A stretch of DNA of 64,000 nucleotides from assembly GCF_007655135.1 (NCBI RefSeq), contig NW_022204114.1:62001-126000 (forward strand), given 5' to 3'. A program made the translations under genes and the position numbers. The DNA comes from Punica granatum. Lineage: Eukaryota; Streptophyta; Magnoliopsida; Myrtales; Lythraceae. The notes under the pieces are model-generated. The model searched no databases. It was not told the origin of the DNA and saw only the letters and a list, made by a program, of their open reading frames with translations. Below, in pieces: positions 25,033 through 35,668 of the stretch (its first letter is position 1; the number at the start of each line of letters is the position of its first letter).

Positions 25033-26532
25033 ATGGACCGCCCGACTCCCGGTCTTAGGCTCGAAGCAATCACGCCGCAAAGGCAAGACATCATGCGCAT
25101 CTGGAGGACTCTCCGGCCGGTGGACCACGCATTCATCCAGGACATCATCGAAGACATGGTCATGCTCACCGAGACTCCGGTAGACTGGATCTTCCTGAGG
25201 ACCGCCGCCAAACTTTGGGATCCCGAGCACGTGGTATTCAATTTCCAGGGGACGGAGTTAGCCCCTACGATCGAGGAATACACGGCACTCATCCAGAGGC
25301 CCACACCCACGACCCAAGGCATATTCAGACCCAACCCGTTCACAACCATCCAGGGTCAGCTCTCCACTCTTCTCCACATACCCGCTCAAGATATCCACGA
25401 GGAGCTTCATCAGAGGTGGGATCAAGGCATTAGGATTGCGTGGCTCTCTGATTGGACACTCCTCCGCGCAATGACGCCTACTACGGCTTCCTATCAGCGC
25501 GATGCTTGCCATGGATTCCTGCTCTTGGTCTTTGGCACCCTCCTGTTCCCGTACTCACCGAACCTCATTGACGGGGCTATAGCCCAAGTCATCCTCCAAG
25601 CGGTAGGAGGCCATAGTTATGTGGAGGCTTTGCTAGCCGAGACCGTTCGGTCTCTTGACTATGTTAGGGAGGTTCGGCGCGGAAGGATGAGAGGATCTCC
25701 GCACTTGCTACAGATTTGGCTTCTAGCTCATATCTGCCCGTTCTGCTCGTCACATCCGTTCTCCTACATCGCCGACGAGCGCTCGCTGATCGAACGCTTG
25801 GCGCCAGTCATCCCATCTCCTGAGCACAACTTCTCGGAATGGAGGCGCTTTTGGCGCGAGCTGACGCCCTCACGGTTCCTTTGGGTCGCCCGATGGAACC
25901 CCGGCGGCCCCATGATCACGGGATGCCTTGGAATTGTGGGAGTTCCCCTCCTCAGCCATTTGGGGAGCACCCTCATATTTCCCGGCCGAGTAATCAGACA
26001 ACTCGGCGGCCTACAGGACATTCCCGTTGAGGCGGACCGCCTACCTTTCCGCATCCAATGGGCCGACTCCACGTCCACGGCCCCCGATAGATTCCTACAA
26101 ATTCGGGAGATCCGCCGTCAATGGGATGCTAGCACCATACAGCGCCTGTACTTCCCCGAGCACCCCACCGACGAGGAGCGAGCATTCTCTGCCACCTCAG
26201 CATACGTGGCCCGGTTCTACCCGCAAGGATCGACACCACCACAACGGCCTCAGGCCGCCCCAACTCCCCGCGCTACATCCACCCTCGCCCCCGAAGCCGA
26301 GAGTTCTATCCAAGCGGCCATGCACGCAGAGCTACAGGCCGTCAGGGAGGAACGTGATAGGCTCCGTTGCGAACTTGTTGACTCCCGCGCAGAGGTCGCG
26401 GACTACAAGGAGGTTCAGACACAGCTGACTCGAGCACGCGCCCGGGTCGCACACTTAGACTGGGAGATGGCCCGCTTGGACGCGGAGTTGGATCGAGTGC
26501 ACAAGAGGGCGCGCAACCTCGCCCATCCTTAG
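25033..26532 (+). CDS. Ogre ORF1 protein, intact (499 aa)
   Basis: This is the extra open frame upstream of gag that marks Ogre elements. I know no demonstrated function. Residues 1 to about 395 form a globular plant-repeat domain (I recall it as DUF7745-like, related to plant mobile-domain proteins), with signature words such as HVVFNFQGTELAPTIEEY near residue 57, YQRDACHGFLLLVFGT near 155 and WNPGGPMITG near 290. A proline-rich linker follows at about 395-425, then a charged coiled coil at about 430-495 ending in AHP. The start at 25,033 is chosen because E2 begins with the same MDRP word after AAGG/AAGA at the matching place. It is the only full-length open frame of E1. It lies 0.6 kb after the PBS and 320 bp before gag. 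Confidence 0.85.
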   Translation: MDRPTPGLRLEAITPQRQDIMRIWRTLRPVDHAFIQDIIEDMVMLTETPVDWIFLRTAAKLWDPEHVVFNFQGTELAPTIEEYTALIQRPTPTTQGIFRPNPFTTIQGQLSTLLHIPAQDIHEELHQRWDQGIRIAWLSDWTLLRAMTPTTASYQRDACHGFLLLVFGTLLFPYSPNLIDGAIAQVILQAVGGHSYVEALLAETVRSLDYVREVRRGRMRGSPHLLQIWLLAHICPFCSSHPFSYIADERSLIERLAPVIPSPEHNFSEWRRFWRELTPSRFLWVARWNPGGPMITGCLGIVGVPLLSHLGSTLIFPGRVIRQLGGLQDIPVEADRLPFRIQWADSTSTAPDRFLQIREIRRQWDASTIQRLYFPEHPTDEERAFSATSAYVARFYPQGSTPPQRPQAAPTPRATSTLAPEAESSIQAAMHAELQAVREERDRLRCELVDSRAEVADYKEVQTQLTRARARVAHLDWEMARLDAELDRVHKRARNLAHP

Positions 26533-26852
26533 GATTAGTAGGCGCACTCATTTTTTGCCCTCGCTCGGACCCATGCCACTTTCGAGCGGCCACCGAGCGC
26601 AAAGGGATGTCGGCTTTACGTTTATGTTCCTTTCTTTTCTCCCGAATGTTCTATTTTGTAAAACCATGGAACTTGGAGCTAATCAATGTAATGACATTAG
26701 TGTTTTGAAAGCTCATGCATCTCATATATTTTGTCATTCTACTTAATTCCGCACTTATCACTCGAGTTATCGGTGTCTGTCCTTATGCACCCTTGGAATG
26801 CAGGTGATCACAACTGGCGCCACACCGCTACCCGACTCGTCAACGTCTCAGA
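26533..26852 (+). other. ORF1-gag spacer of E1
   Basis: The 320-bp spacer holds no gene. Near its end lies ACAACTGGCG, which is also found just before gag in E2 (49,333). Nothing else is recognised. Confidence 0.5.
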
Positions 26853-29668
26853 ATGGCGGAAGGAGATCACGTCGATATTTCCGAAGAAGTCAACCCTTCG
26901 GTCCCGACCCTCTCTCAACCACCGCAGACACACGCTCTGCCACCTCTTACTCCTGCAGGCGTACTCCCGGCATACCCCGGTGCCCTTCCGACGCATCTCC
27001 CGCCCCCGGCACCTTCAGGGGCACCTCTCCCACCGGCCTCACCAACATCCGCCGCCACCAATGACTAAGCCCGCATTGCAGCCCTCGAGGGCACGGTCAA
27101 CCAAATGGCCACTAATATGGCGGAGCTGCTCGCCTTGCTCAGAGGACCTAACCGGGCCTCCTCGAGTTCTACTCCTCCCCCGGGACTGGGACCAACAGTC
27201 GATCCAACCCCGTGGGCTCCACCGACCCAAGCCCCGGAGAACGTTGAGGCTCCCGCACCGCCAACGCTGTATACGTCCACGGTCCACCCCTTCACTAGTC
27301 AACTTCCGCCACCGCCGGCCCCTTCGTAGTTCCTCTTCCACCGGCTACCTTCCTACCCGCGGAGCACATCCTGTCTGCACCTCCTCCTGTTTCCATACCG
27401 GCTCCGGCTATGATCTACACGGCGCCTCCGCCGACGGTTTTCCCGGCAACCACCGCACCTGCTCCAACTCATCCTCAAGCCACGGAGCTCTCTCCCTTTC
27501 CGTCTCTACAGCATCACGCCGGCCTCTCCTACCAAGCACCGCCTCCCATAAACACCACCTTCCACGAATCGGGCACACCGACCAATGCGGCCCAATTTGC
27601 CTCACCGACGCACTTTTTCCCCGAGGCCGACGCCGAACAGGAGCGTAGGCTGAAGCGAATGGAGGAAACGATTTGGGCCCTGCAAGCGAACGACGTTCGT
27701 CCCGAAGCCCGCTACGGCGATTGTAGCCTATTCCCGGGCATGCGTCTGCCCCCGAAGTTCAAGTTTCCAGAGTTCAAGACCTATGAAGGCACGACAGATC
27801 CGCGCCACCACCTCCGTCATTACCGAGGGAAGATGCTGCAGTATTGGGAATACGAGGAATTCGTCATCCACTCCTTCCAGGATAGCCTGTCAGGATCGGC
27901 CCTCGATTGGTTCATGTCGTTGAAGGCCGAGGACATCCCAACGTGGGAGGACCTCTCTTGGAAGTTCACCGACCAGTACCGGTATTGCGCAGAAACGCCT
28001 CCCACCCTGTTGGAGCTAAGCACCAAAGAGATGGCGAGGGGCCAAAGGTTTGAGGAGTATGCTGCCAAGTGGCGGGCCCAAGCAGCAAAGCACATCCCTC
28101 CGATTAGCGAGGCGCAACAGATCTAATTGTTCCACTCCACGCTGAGAGGAGTGTACTATTCACACTTGTTAGCGCACACTTCGTCGTTCTCCGACCTCAT
28201 CGAGGCCGGGAAAAAGTTGGATTTGGGCATCAAGCTCGGAAGGATGGAGGACCCCACCAGCAAAGGAGATGAGTCGTCGAAGAAGGTCCCCACGACATCA
28301 TCATCTTCGAGCGGGAGAAGGGGAAAGGAAGTTACGGTGAATACCGTCAACACGGCCCAACAGGCCCCTCAGCAATATTCGATGAACTACGCGGCGGTGC
28401 CTCCCACGGCTCCCTCCTATGCCCCGCAGGCACCTCAATATCGGCCCCAAGCCTCTACCCAACCAATCTACTATTCCGCACTACCGCCTCCACCCCTACC
28501 TGCGGTGTCGTCGCCCGTTGTCCACCACTATACTCCTGCTCCATCTCCAGCTCCTCAATACCAACCTCCGGGTCCTAGGACTTCTCAGCCGACACAGCAG
28601 GCCCTCCCCCCGCAAGCTCAACAAGGCGGCACAGCACAACCGCGACCCCACCGACAATACCCGGCCCTGCCGGTTCCGCTCTCCCACATCTACCGGCAAA
28701 TTCGCGATAAGATCGGAACAATAGCGCCCGGCCCAAGCTTCGATCCAACCATCCAAGATCAAAGCAAGCAGTGCGAATACCACCGGGGGGCACCAGGACA
28801 CACCCTGGACACTTGTTGGAGATTGAGGGAGAGGATCCAAGAGATGATCGATGCGAAGGGGCTCGTATTCAATGCTGTAAAACCCCCGAACGTACAGGCT
28901 AATCCTCTCCCCGACCATGGACCGGCTCCGGGGCCCTCCATCAACATGATCACCATATGCACATCAGGGGAGGACGAAGGCGAGCAAGGTTGTTCCTCCC
29001 CCTTCGTGATCGAGTACATACCCGTAGAAGCCGCAGTTGGGTTCGCCGGGATTGACGCACCGCCTACCCCGCTCGTCATAGATATTCCCGCCGGAGAACC
29101 ATACTCGGACGACAAGGTCCCCTGGACCTATGAAGGGGGTGTCGGGAGTCTCGAGCAACAATTCGGCGTCATGGGCATAACCCGCTCGGGACGGCTATAC
29201 GAGAACCCGGCGACCACCGACAAAGGGAAGGCGCTCGCTACTGAAGAGGAGATGAGGTCTAGGACCCTACTTACTCCGTCCAAGAAGGTGACAGAAGAGG
29301 AAGCCGAAGCCTTCATGAAAGTCATCAAAGCGAGTGAGTATAAGGTGGTAGAGCAGATGGCCAAATCTCCGGCCCACATCTCGTTGCTCGCCCTCCTACT
29401 CAACTCGGAACCTCACAGGGAGGCCCTCATGCGGGTCCTGACGGCTGCGCAAGTCCCCAAAGGGACGCCCCCGGACCGAATAGAGGAAACCATCAACTCT
29501 ATTTTCTCCAACACCATCTCGTTTTCGGACGATGAGCTCCCCTCTGAAGGATGCGCGCATTTCCGGGCACTGCACATCGTTTGCAAGTGCAACAACCATA
29601 TCGTGGGCCGGGTCATGATCGACAACGGTTCCGCGCTCAACGTATGCCCGGTGACCACTTTGAAGTAG
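26853..29668 (+). pseudogene. E1 gag and N-terminal protease, broken
   Basis: The gag polyprotein would form the virus-like particle. The ATG at 26,853 (MAEGDHV) matches the E2 start (MAEEQQP). A proline-rich N-terminus is followed by a Retrotrans_gag core at about 27,780-28,090 (DPRHHLRHY, SALDWFMSL, KFTDQYRYC), a Pro/Gln-rich linker, a CX2HX5HX4C zinc-knuckle variant at 28,772-28,816, and the protease active site IDNGSALNV at 29,618-29,644. Breaks: TAA at 27,066-27,068; a one-base loss at about 27,327 that shifts the frame; TAA at 28,124-28,126 where E2 has a Gln codon. The frame ends at TAG 29,666-29,668, which E2 shares. Between the breaks the sequence stays protein-like, so inactivation is recent. 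Confidence 0.88.
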
Positions 29669-30517
29669 ATGAATGTGGATCTCAACCGCATCCGCCCTAG
29701 CAAAACAGCGGTCCGAGCCTTTGATGGTTCGAGGAGAGAGGTGAACGGGGAGATCGACCTCCTCATAGATATCGGCCCATGCTCCTTCAGCGTCACATTC
29801 CAAGTGTTGGATATCCCGAACGCTTTCAGTCTACTCCTTGGAAGGCCTTGGATTCACTCGGCCGGCGCCATTCCATCCTCGCTACATCAGAAGGTGAAAT
29901 TCATCGTCGAGGAAAAGATCATCACGGTCAAGGGGGAGGAGGATTACGCCATCTACAAGGAGACGGCGGTTCCCTACATCAGCGTCGGGGACGATGAAAA
30001 CTTACCCTTCCACTCCTTTGGGACCATCTCCGTTATTCGGGATTACGGAGGGGTCGGGCCGTCCCGCACCGACCGCATGATAGGGAAGGTCCTTTTGCGC
30101 CACAATTACATTCCCGGCACCGGCCTTGGGGCGCGAGGACAAGGAATCAAGCGCCCCATTGAAGTTGAAGTGTACAAGCACAGGAGGGGACTTGGCTTTC
30201 GCCCCTCCTGCCATGAAATCGTTGAGGCCCGTCGGGGCAACCATCTCCACCGCCTCGCCACGCACTATGGTAGGCTCAACAGGGGCATCCCAGTCCCTCC
30301 GCTATCACACTTTTTACCGGGACCTCCACTCATCATCGGGAGCACCTCTGACGGCCCATCCTCGGACATCGACGACACGACCGACGCCTTGCCAACCGTG
30401 TACGCCGTCACCGAGGAGATTCCTTCAGGGGTTCACATCCGCCCGGCGCAGGAAGACAAGGAGCTTAATAACTGGACCTCAGTCCTGCGCTATTCGGCTG
30501 TGATCGCCGATGTGTAA
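29669..30517 (+). pseudogene. E1 protease C-terminal part with G-patch
   Basis: This continues in the gag frame straight after the shared TAG. It contains the protease flap/C-terminal segment (VRAFDGSRR, IDLLIDIGP and LLLGRPWI near residue 57) and then a glycine-rich G-patch at 30,071-30,200 (GTGLGARGQG, RRGLGF). G-patches follow the protease in some retroviruses and in Ogre-type elements, and bind nucleic acid. The frame ends IADV-stop, but GTAAGA spans that stop and would act as a splice donor. As sequenced, it can be made only by read-through or internal initiation at ATG 29,669. Confidence 0.8.
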
Positions 30518-30732
30518 GACTTATCTATGTATGAGATGTGTCCCGCGTGTCGGCGTAGCCGTAGGCCACACGACGGAAGGGGAAACTCTGTTATGGCTTC
30601 ATGATCCACACTATTAATGAATTCCCTATATGCATTTTTTGAATCCTTGTCTATTCCACTCTCCCTTCCTTGCTCTTTTATTCATGTCATTCTAAATTTT
30701 TCTTTCTAAAACGATTCCTTCAAATTCTCCAG
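30514..30732 (+). other. Putative intron between PRO and RT (E1)
   Basis: This 219-bp intron candidate has donor GT|GTAAGA and acceptor CTCCAG|GCTCC preceded by a pyrimidine-rich tract with CTAAA-type branch words. Joining the flanks keeps one open frame from the G-patch part into RT and removes the TAA at 30,515. E2 has a matching 189-bp candidate with the same exon edges. A spliced intron at this place is known for Ogre elements. Confidence 0.75.
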
Positions 30733-32539
30733 GCTCCACTCGAATCCAAATCTCCGACGCGTTGATTCGAACCCATCCGAAGAATGTCTCGAAGAGCTTG
30801 GACCCATATACTTCGGGGAAGGGCTGGACGAAGACAGTCTAGTGCCCGAGATAGAAGAGAGTTTGCGCCGCCTCGAGGATCGCCAGCTCACCTCGCTCGA
30901 GCCAACAGAAGAGATCAACGTGGGCACTAAAGAGGAACCCCGCGTCCTTAAGATCGGTACGAGCCTCGACCCAACACAACGGGTCCGAATGATCGACTTC
31001 CTGACAAGGTATCAAGAAGTCTTCGCCTGGTCCTACGCCGACGTGCCGGGGCTAGACCCGTCGATAGTAAAGCACTTCCTTCCTCTAGACACGGAAAAAT
31101 TCCCGCCCAAGCGGCAACAATTGCGACGACAACGGGCAGGCCTCCTTCTCCGCATCAAGGAAGAGGTTGTCAAGCAGATCAACGCAGGCTTTCTCGAGGT
31201 CTGCAACTATTCCGAATGGGTGGCAAATATTGTGCCGGTGGAGAAGAAAGATGGAAGGGTTCGAGTCTGCGTCGACTATCGAGACCTCAATAAGGCCAGC
31301 CCCAAGGACAATTTTCCCTTGCCCCACATCGACATACTAGTCGATAACACGGCGCGCCACGCCCAGTTTTCTTTCATGGACGGCTTCTCCGGATATAACC
31401 AAATCCAGATGGCCGAGGAAGACAAGATCAAGACGACGTTCACTACCATGTGGGGAACCTTTTGTTACCGCGTCATGCCTTTCGGCCTCAAGAATGCCGG
31501 AGCAACTTATCAGAGGGCCATGGTCACGTTATTCCACGACATGATGCACAAGGAAGTCGAGGTCTACGTCGACGACATGATTGCCAAGTCCAAAGAAGGA
31601 GAGGACCACCTCGTTAATCTGAAGCGTCTCTTCGATCGTTTAAAGGAGTACAAGCTTCGGCTTAATCCGGCAAAATGCGTGCTCGGCGCTCGATTGGGAA
31701 AGCTACTAGGATTCGTGGTCAGCGAGCGTAGCATAGAAGTAGATCCCGATAAAGTTAAGGCGATCAAGGAGCTTCCTCCGCCGTCTTCGGTCCGCGAAGT
31801 ACGAGGCTTCCTAGGGCGATTGAATTACATTGCACGATTCATTGCCAACTTGACAGACAAATGCCAACCACTCTTTCGCTTGCTCCGCAAGAATGCGGCG
31901 ATCGAATGGGACGAAGAATGTCAGAAGGCTTTTGACACCATCAAGGCGTATTTGGTCCAGCCACCGGTATTGGTCCCGCCTACACCGGGTTGTCCCCTCG
32001 TACTTTACCTAACGGTACGCCGCCAATCATTAGGATGCATGCTGGGACAGGAGAAGGAGTCCACGCACACGGAGCGCGCGATCTATTATCTGAGCAAAAA
32101 GTTCACCGATGGAGAGTCCAATTATCCGAAAATCGAGAAGATGTGCTGCGCATTGGTGTGGGTCATGCAAAGGCTCCGACAATACACGCTCTATCACACG
32201 GTCCGCTTGCTGTCGAAGGCAGACCCCTTGAAGTACTTACTCGACAGTCCCTCCTCCACGCGGAACCTCGCCAAATGGCGTTGTCAATTGACGGAATACG
32301 ATATCGAGTACGTGTCTCGCACTTCGGTCAAGGGGCAAGCGATTGCGGATCATTTGGCAGAATTCCCAATTGAAGACCACACACCGATTAATCCCGACTT
32401 CCCGGATGAGGGGATCCTCCGAGTAGACGACGAGGGAGAGGAGCCGGGATGGAAGATGTATTTCGACGGTGCTGTCACTCCATGGGATCAGGCATCGGCG
32501 ATCTATATCCCCGGACGGACGGGCGCTATTACCCGGTAG
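30733..32539 (+). pseudogene. E1 reverse transcriptase and first RNase H
   Basis: The open part after the intron encodes the linker to RT, then RT with VDYRDLNKASPKDNFPLP, FMDGFSGYNQI, the catalytic YVDD at 31,565-31,576 and a C-terminal first RNase H (ERAIYYLSKKF, LRQYTLYH). It copies the RNA to DNA in the particle. The RT itself has no stop or shift. The reading frame enters the second RNase H, supplies the first catalytic Asp (YFDGAV, Asp at 32,465-32,467), then is lost to a small indel and ends at 32,539. There is no natural ATG at the start; the frame is expected to be entered by splicing. Confidence 0.85.
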
Positions 32540-34173
32540 CGGCAAAGATCGACTTTCCGTGCACCAATAATGTGGCTGAGTACGAGGCATGTATTCTCGG
32601 CCTACAAGCGGCGATTGATTTCAAGGTAAAAGAGCTCGAAGTATTCGGTGACTCCATGCTCACTATCTTCCAGACATTGGGGCAGTGGAAGACAAAGGAC
32701 GCAAAGCTGGTGCCGTACCACGAGTACCTCGAGAAGTTAACCGAGAACTTCGAGGACATCTCGTTCACCTATACTCCGCGCATGACAAATCAATTCGCGG
32801 ACGCACTTGCGACGCTCGCCTCCATGGTGAGCATCACGAGGGAGAACCTTATCGAGCCCCTCGAGATTGAGATAGCCGAAGGACCGGCACACTACAACTC
32901 AATCGAAGCTTCCGAGGCAAAGCCATGGTACGAAGACATCAAGAACCTTCTACAAACCGGCCAATACCCCTCATTCGCCGACTGCCGCGATCGGAAGACT
33001 CTCAGACGCATCGCGATACACTATTTTTTGAGCGGCGAGATACTCTACCGCCGCTCCTTCGACTCCACACTCCTCCGGTGCATCGACGAACATGAATCGC
33101 GACGTCTCATGGAGGAAGTGCATGGGGGAAACTGTGGACCTCATATGAACGATCTCATGCTTGCTAAGAAGATCATGCGCCTGGGCTATTATTGGTCCAC
33201 CATGGAGACTGATTGTGTGAAGCATGTTAGACATTGCCACCGATGTCAGGTTTACGCCGATCAAATCAAAACGCCGCCCAACGAATTGCGCCCCATGACG
33301 GCACCATGGCCTTTTTCGATGTGGGGGATGGATGTGATTGGCCCAATCAACCCCAAAGCATCTAACGGACATATGTTCATTTTGGTGGCGATCGACTACT
33401 TCACCAAGTGGATCGAAGCCGTCACTCTCGCGTCAGTCACCGCAAAAGCCGTGGCTCGTTTTCTCAGGCGCGATGTCATCGCCCGGTACGAGGTCCCTGC
33501 GACAATCATCACAGATAACGCCAAGAACCTGAACAACAAGGTCATCGATGAGCTCTGTGCACAATTCAAAATCCGATATCGCAACTCCACCCCGTACCGT
33601 CCCCAAATGAACGGTGCGGTGGAAGCGGCGAATAAAAACATCAAAAAGATCATCGAAAAAATGACGATGAACTACAAGGATTGGCACGAGATGCTCCCCT
33701 ATGCACTTTTGGCGTACCGTACATCCATACGGACCTCAACCGGGGCAACCCCGTACTCGCTAGTCTATGGCATGGAGGCCGTCCTCCCGATCGAAGTAGA
33801 AATCCCTTCCATGAGGATTCTTGCTGAGGCCGAACTCGAAGAAGCAGAATGGGCAAAACAGCGGTACGAACAGTTGAATTTCATTGATGAGAAGAGGCTG
33901 AAAGCGCTATGCCACCGACAATGCTATCAACAAAGAATGGCTCGGGCCTTCAACGCAAGAGTCCGTCACCGCGATTTCAACCCCGGCGACCTTGTTTTGA
34001 GGAAAGTCCTTCACGTCACGCCGGACTCTCGAGGGAAGTTCTCGTACAAATACGACGGCCCTTTCGTTGTCAAAGAGGTTTTCTCCGGAGGAGCGGTCGT
34101 CTTGAGCGACATGGACGGCACTGAAAATGCCCTTCCCGTCAATGCTGACGCCATTAAGAAGTATTATCCGTGA
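32449..34173 (+). pseudogene. E1 second RNase H (rest) and integrase
   Basis: From about 32,480 the coding continues in another frame. It has the second, archaeal-type RNase H typical of Tat elements (AEYEACILGLQ, VFGDSM, QFADALATLA). It continues into integrase: HHCC zinc finger (EVHGGNCGPHM, HCHRC), then D at 33,331, D at 33,514 and E at 33,622, with 35 residues between the last two. The C-terminal part has PGDLVLRKVLH and YDGPFVVKEVF and no chromodomain. The frameshift of about one base lies between the first Asp and the SGIG word of RNase H. Apart from that, the 3' half of pol is open to the stop at 34,171-34,173. Confidence 0.87.
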
Positions 34174-34304
34174 GCACTTGTATATTCTTTATTCTCCGGG
34201 CTCCGTGCCCCTTTCATCGTAAGACATTTCCATTTGCGTGGACGAGCTTCAATTCCCACGATCTATCCGGTACTAAGCTTTCTTGAGAGAAAAAAATAAA
34301 TTTT

Positions 34305-34598
34305 CCCGCTAGGTCAAAAACCTCTTTGAGGCGGCCTAGGCAAAAGCTAGGGAACGAGTGGCACGACTTAAAATCCCGCAAAGGGGGGGGTCGCGGCAAA
34401 AGGAGAGCACAAGTCACTTCCTCGCTAGGTCGAAAACCTCTTTGAGGCGGCCTAGGCAAAAGTTAGAGGACCCGAGGGGTGCGATCCCACCCAAACGTGG
34501 GGAATCGTAGCAAAAGGTGAGCATTCACGTGAGAAAAAATCAAATAAAATACCCCGCTAGGCTGTTGCACATCCCGCGGCCTAGGCAAAAGTTAGGGG
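34305..34598 (+). other. Five stem-loop array in E1 3' UTR
   Basis: Five hairpins follow integrase, each with its 3' arm followed by a GCAAAAG-type box. Stem 1: CTAGG/CCTAG (34,309-34,339) with inner CCTC/GAGG. Stem 2: CGAC/GTCG (34,364-34,393). Stem 3 repeats stem 1 (about 34,423-34,455). Stem 4: CCCAC/GTGGG extended by GAT/ATC (34,483-34,506). Stem 5: CTAGGCTG/CGGCCTAG (34,557-34,584). E2 carries the same five in the same order with changed but still paired stems. No coding. Confidence 0.8.
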
Positions 34599-35654
34599 AA
34601 AAATGTCGGCTCGACCACGAAAGAAAAGCGACACTCTCCCTGTGAAGCTACACCGAGTAGTGGTTCGGCACTCTCCGACGCAAGCAAACTCTCTTCGACT
34701 CTCCAAGCTCGAGACTCGCTTCGAAATGGGGTCGAATCAACGTATCATTGACTTGGAGGATCCCATAAGATCCCTCCTCTTACCTTTACGCACATATTCC
34801 ACGGGCTACCCGTTTCTAAAAGAGCCATTCTTCGATAGGGACACGGCCACCCTACAACGGTCACCGATACCAAATCCCCGACACATCTTTGCATAGATTC
34901 CTCTTACGTATATCTGTCTCGCCGATTAAGTGCAACTGACACCCTTTGTAGGTTCCTCTGTCTCCATGCACAGGTGTGATCGGGAATCCCAAGGGGCATC
35001 TCCTTCTTGACGAACACACGATTGACTCACGCGACGGATCACGGCTTCAAACCGAACGGGAGACATCATAGAGAATCCTCTTGACTTTAGCTTGAGGGAA
35101 CGACAAATGACAAGCCTGACTCGGGGCAGGACAATTTGCCTCTGCCAACACCTCCGGCACACCACCTAATGCGGATCTCCACCTCTACTCCCCTTGCACA
35201 TCGTCCACTTTACTGCTTTCCACGGGCTTCGGCCTAGTAACTTTACTGCTTTCCACGGGCTTCGGCCTAGTAACTTTATTGCTTTCCGGACTTCGCGTCC
35301 ACTTTTCTGCTTTCCAAGGGCTTCGGCCTAGTAACTTTATTGCTTTCCGGACTTCGCGTCCACGGACTTCGCGTCCACTTTACTGCTTTCCACGGGCTTC
35401 GACCTAGTAACTTTACTGCTTTCCGGACTTCGCGTTCGCTTTATCGCTTTCTGGACTTCGCGTCCACTTTACATGCTTTCCGCGGGTTTCGGCCCATCAC
35501 CTACCACTTCACATCCCCAAATCCCACTCACGCTACTATCTCATGACAGGGGGGGGGGGAGCTGCCACAGAGAATGACAACAGAAGCGGTCGCCGGGACC
35601 AAAAAGGATGCCTCTCATGATCTTTGGCTATATCCTCTAAACGAGCATGCAACC
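34599..35654 (+). other. Remainder of E1 3' UTR
   Basis: This noncoding stretch includes a conserved small hairpin ACGGG-CT-ACCCGT near 34,800 that E2 also has, a short-repeat cluster at 35,205-35,490, and an 11-base G run at 35,549-35,559. No gene is recognised. Confidence 0.6.
35205..35490 (+). repeat. Short tandem cluster in E1 3' UTR
   Basis: Two related motifs alternate: CTTTACTGCTTTCC followed by either ACGGGCTTCGGCCTAGTAA or GGACTTCGCGTCCAC. About eight or nine units of 29-34 bp are present. GGACTTCGCGTCC is itself a dyad (GGAC/GTCC). Tandem repeats at this place are a known feature of Tat/Ogre 3' UTRs. Confidence 0.8.
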
Positions 35655-35668
35655 AAAGAGGGGCAAGC
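35655..35668 (+). other. E1 polypurine tract
   Basis: AAAGAGGGGCAAGC lies directly before the 3' LTR and is identical to the E2 tract at 59,586-59,599. It would prime plus-strand DNA synthesis. Confidence 0.9.

Noticed and set aside
34174..35668. A third ORF (env-like) after integrase
   Set aside because: Only short open frames, none shared in frame between E1 and E2; the region is better explained by stem-loops and short repeats.
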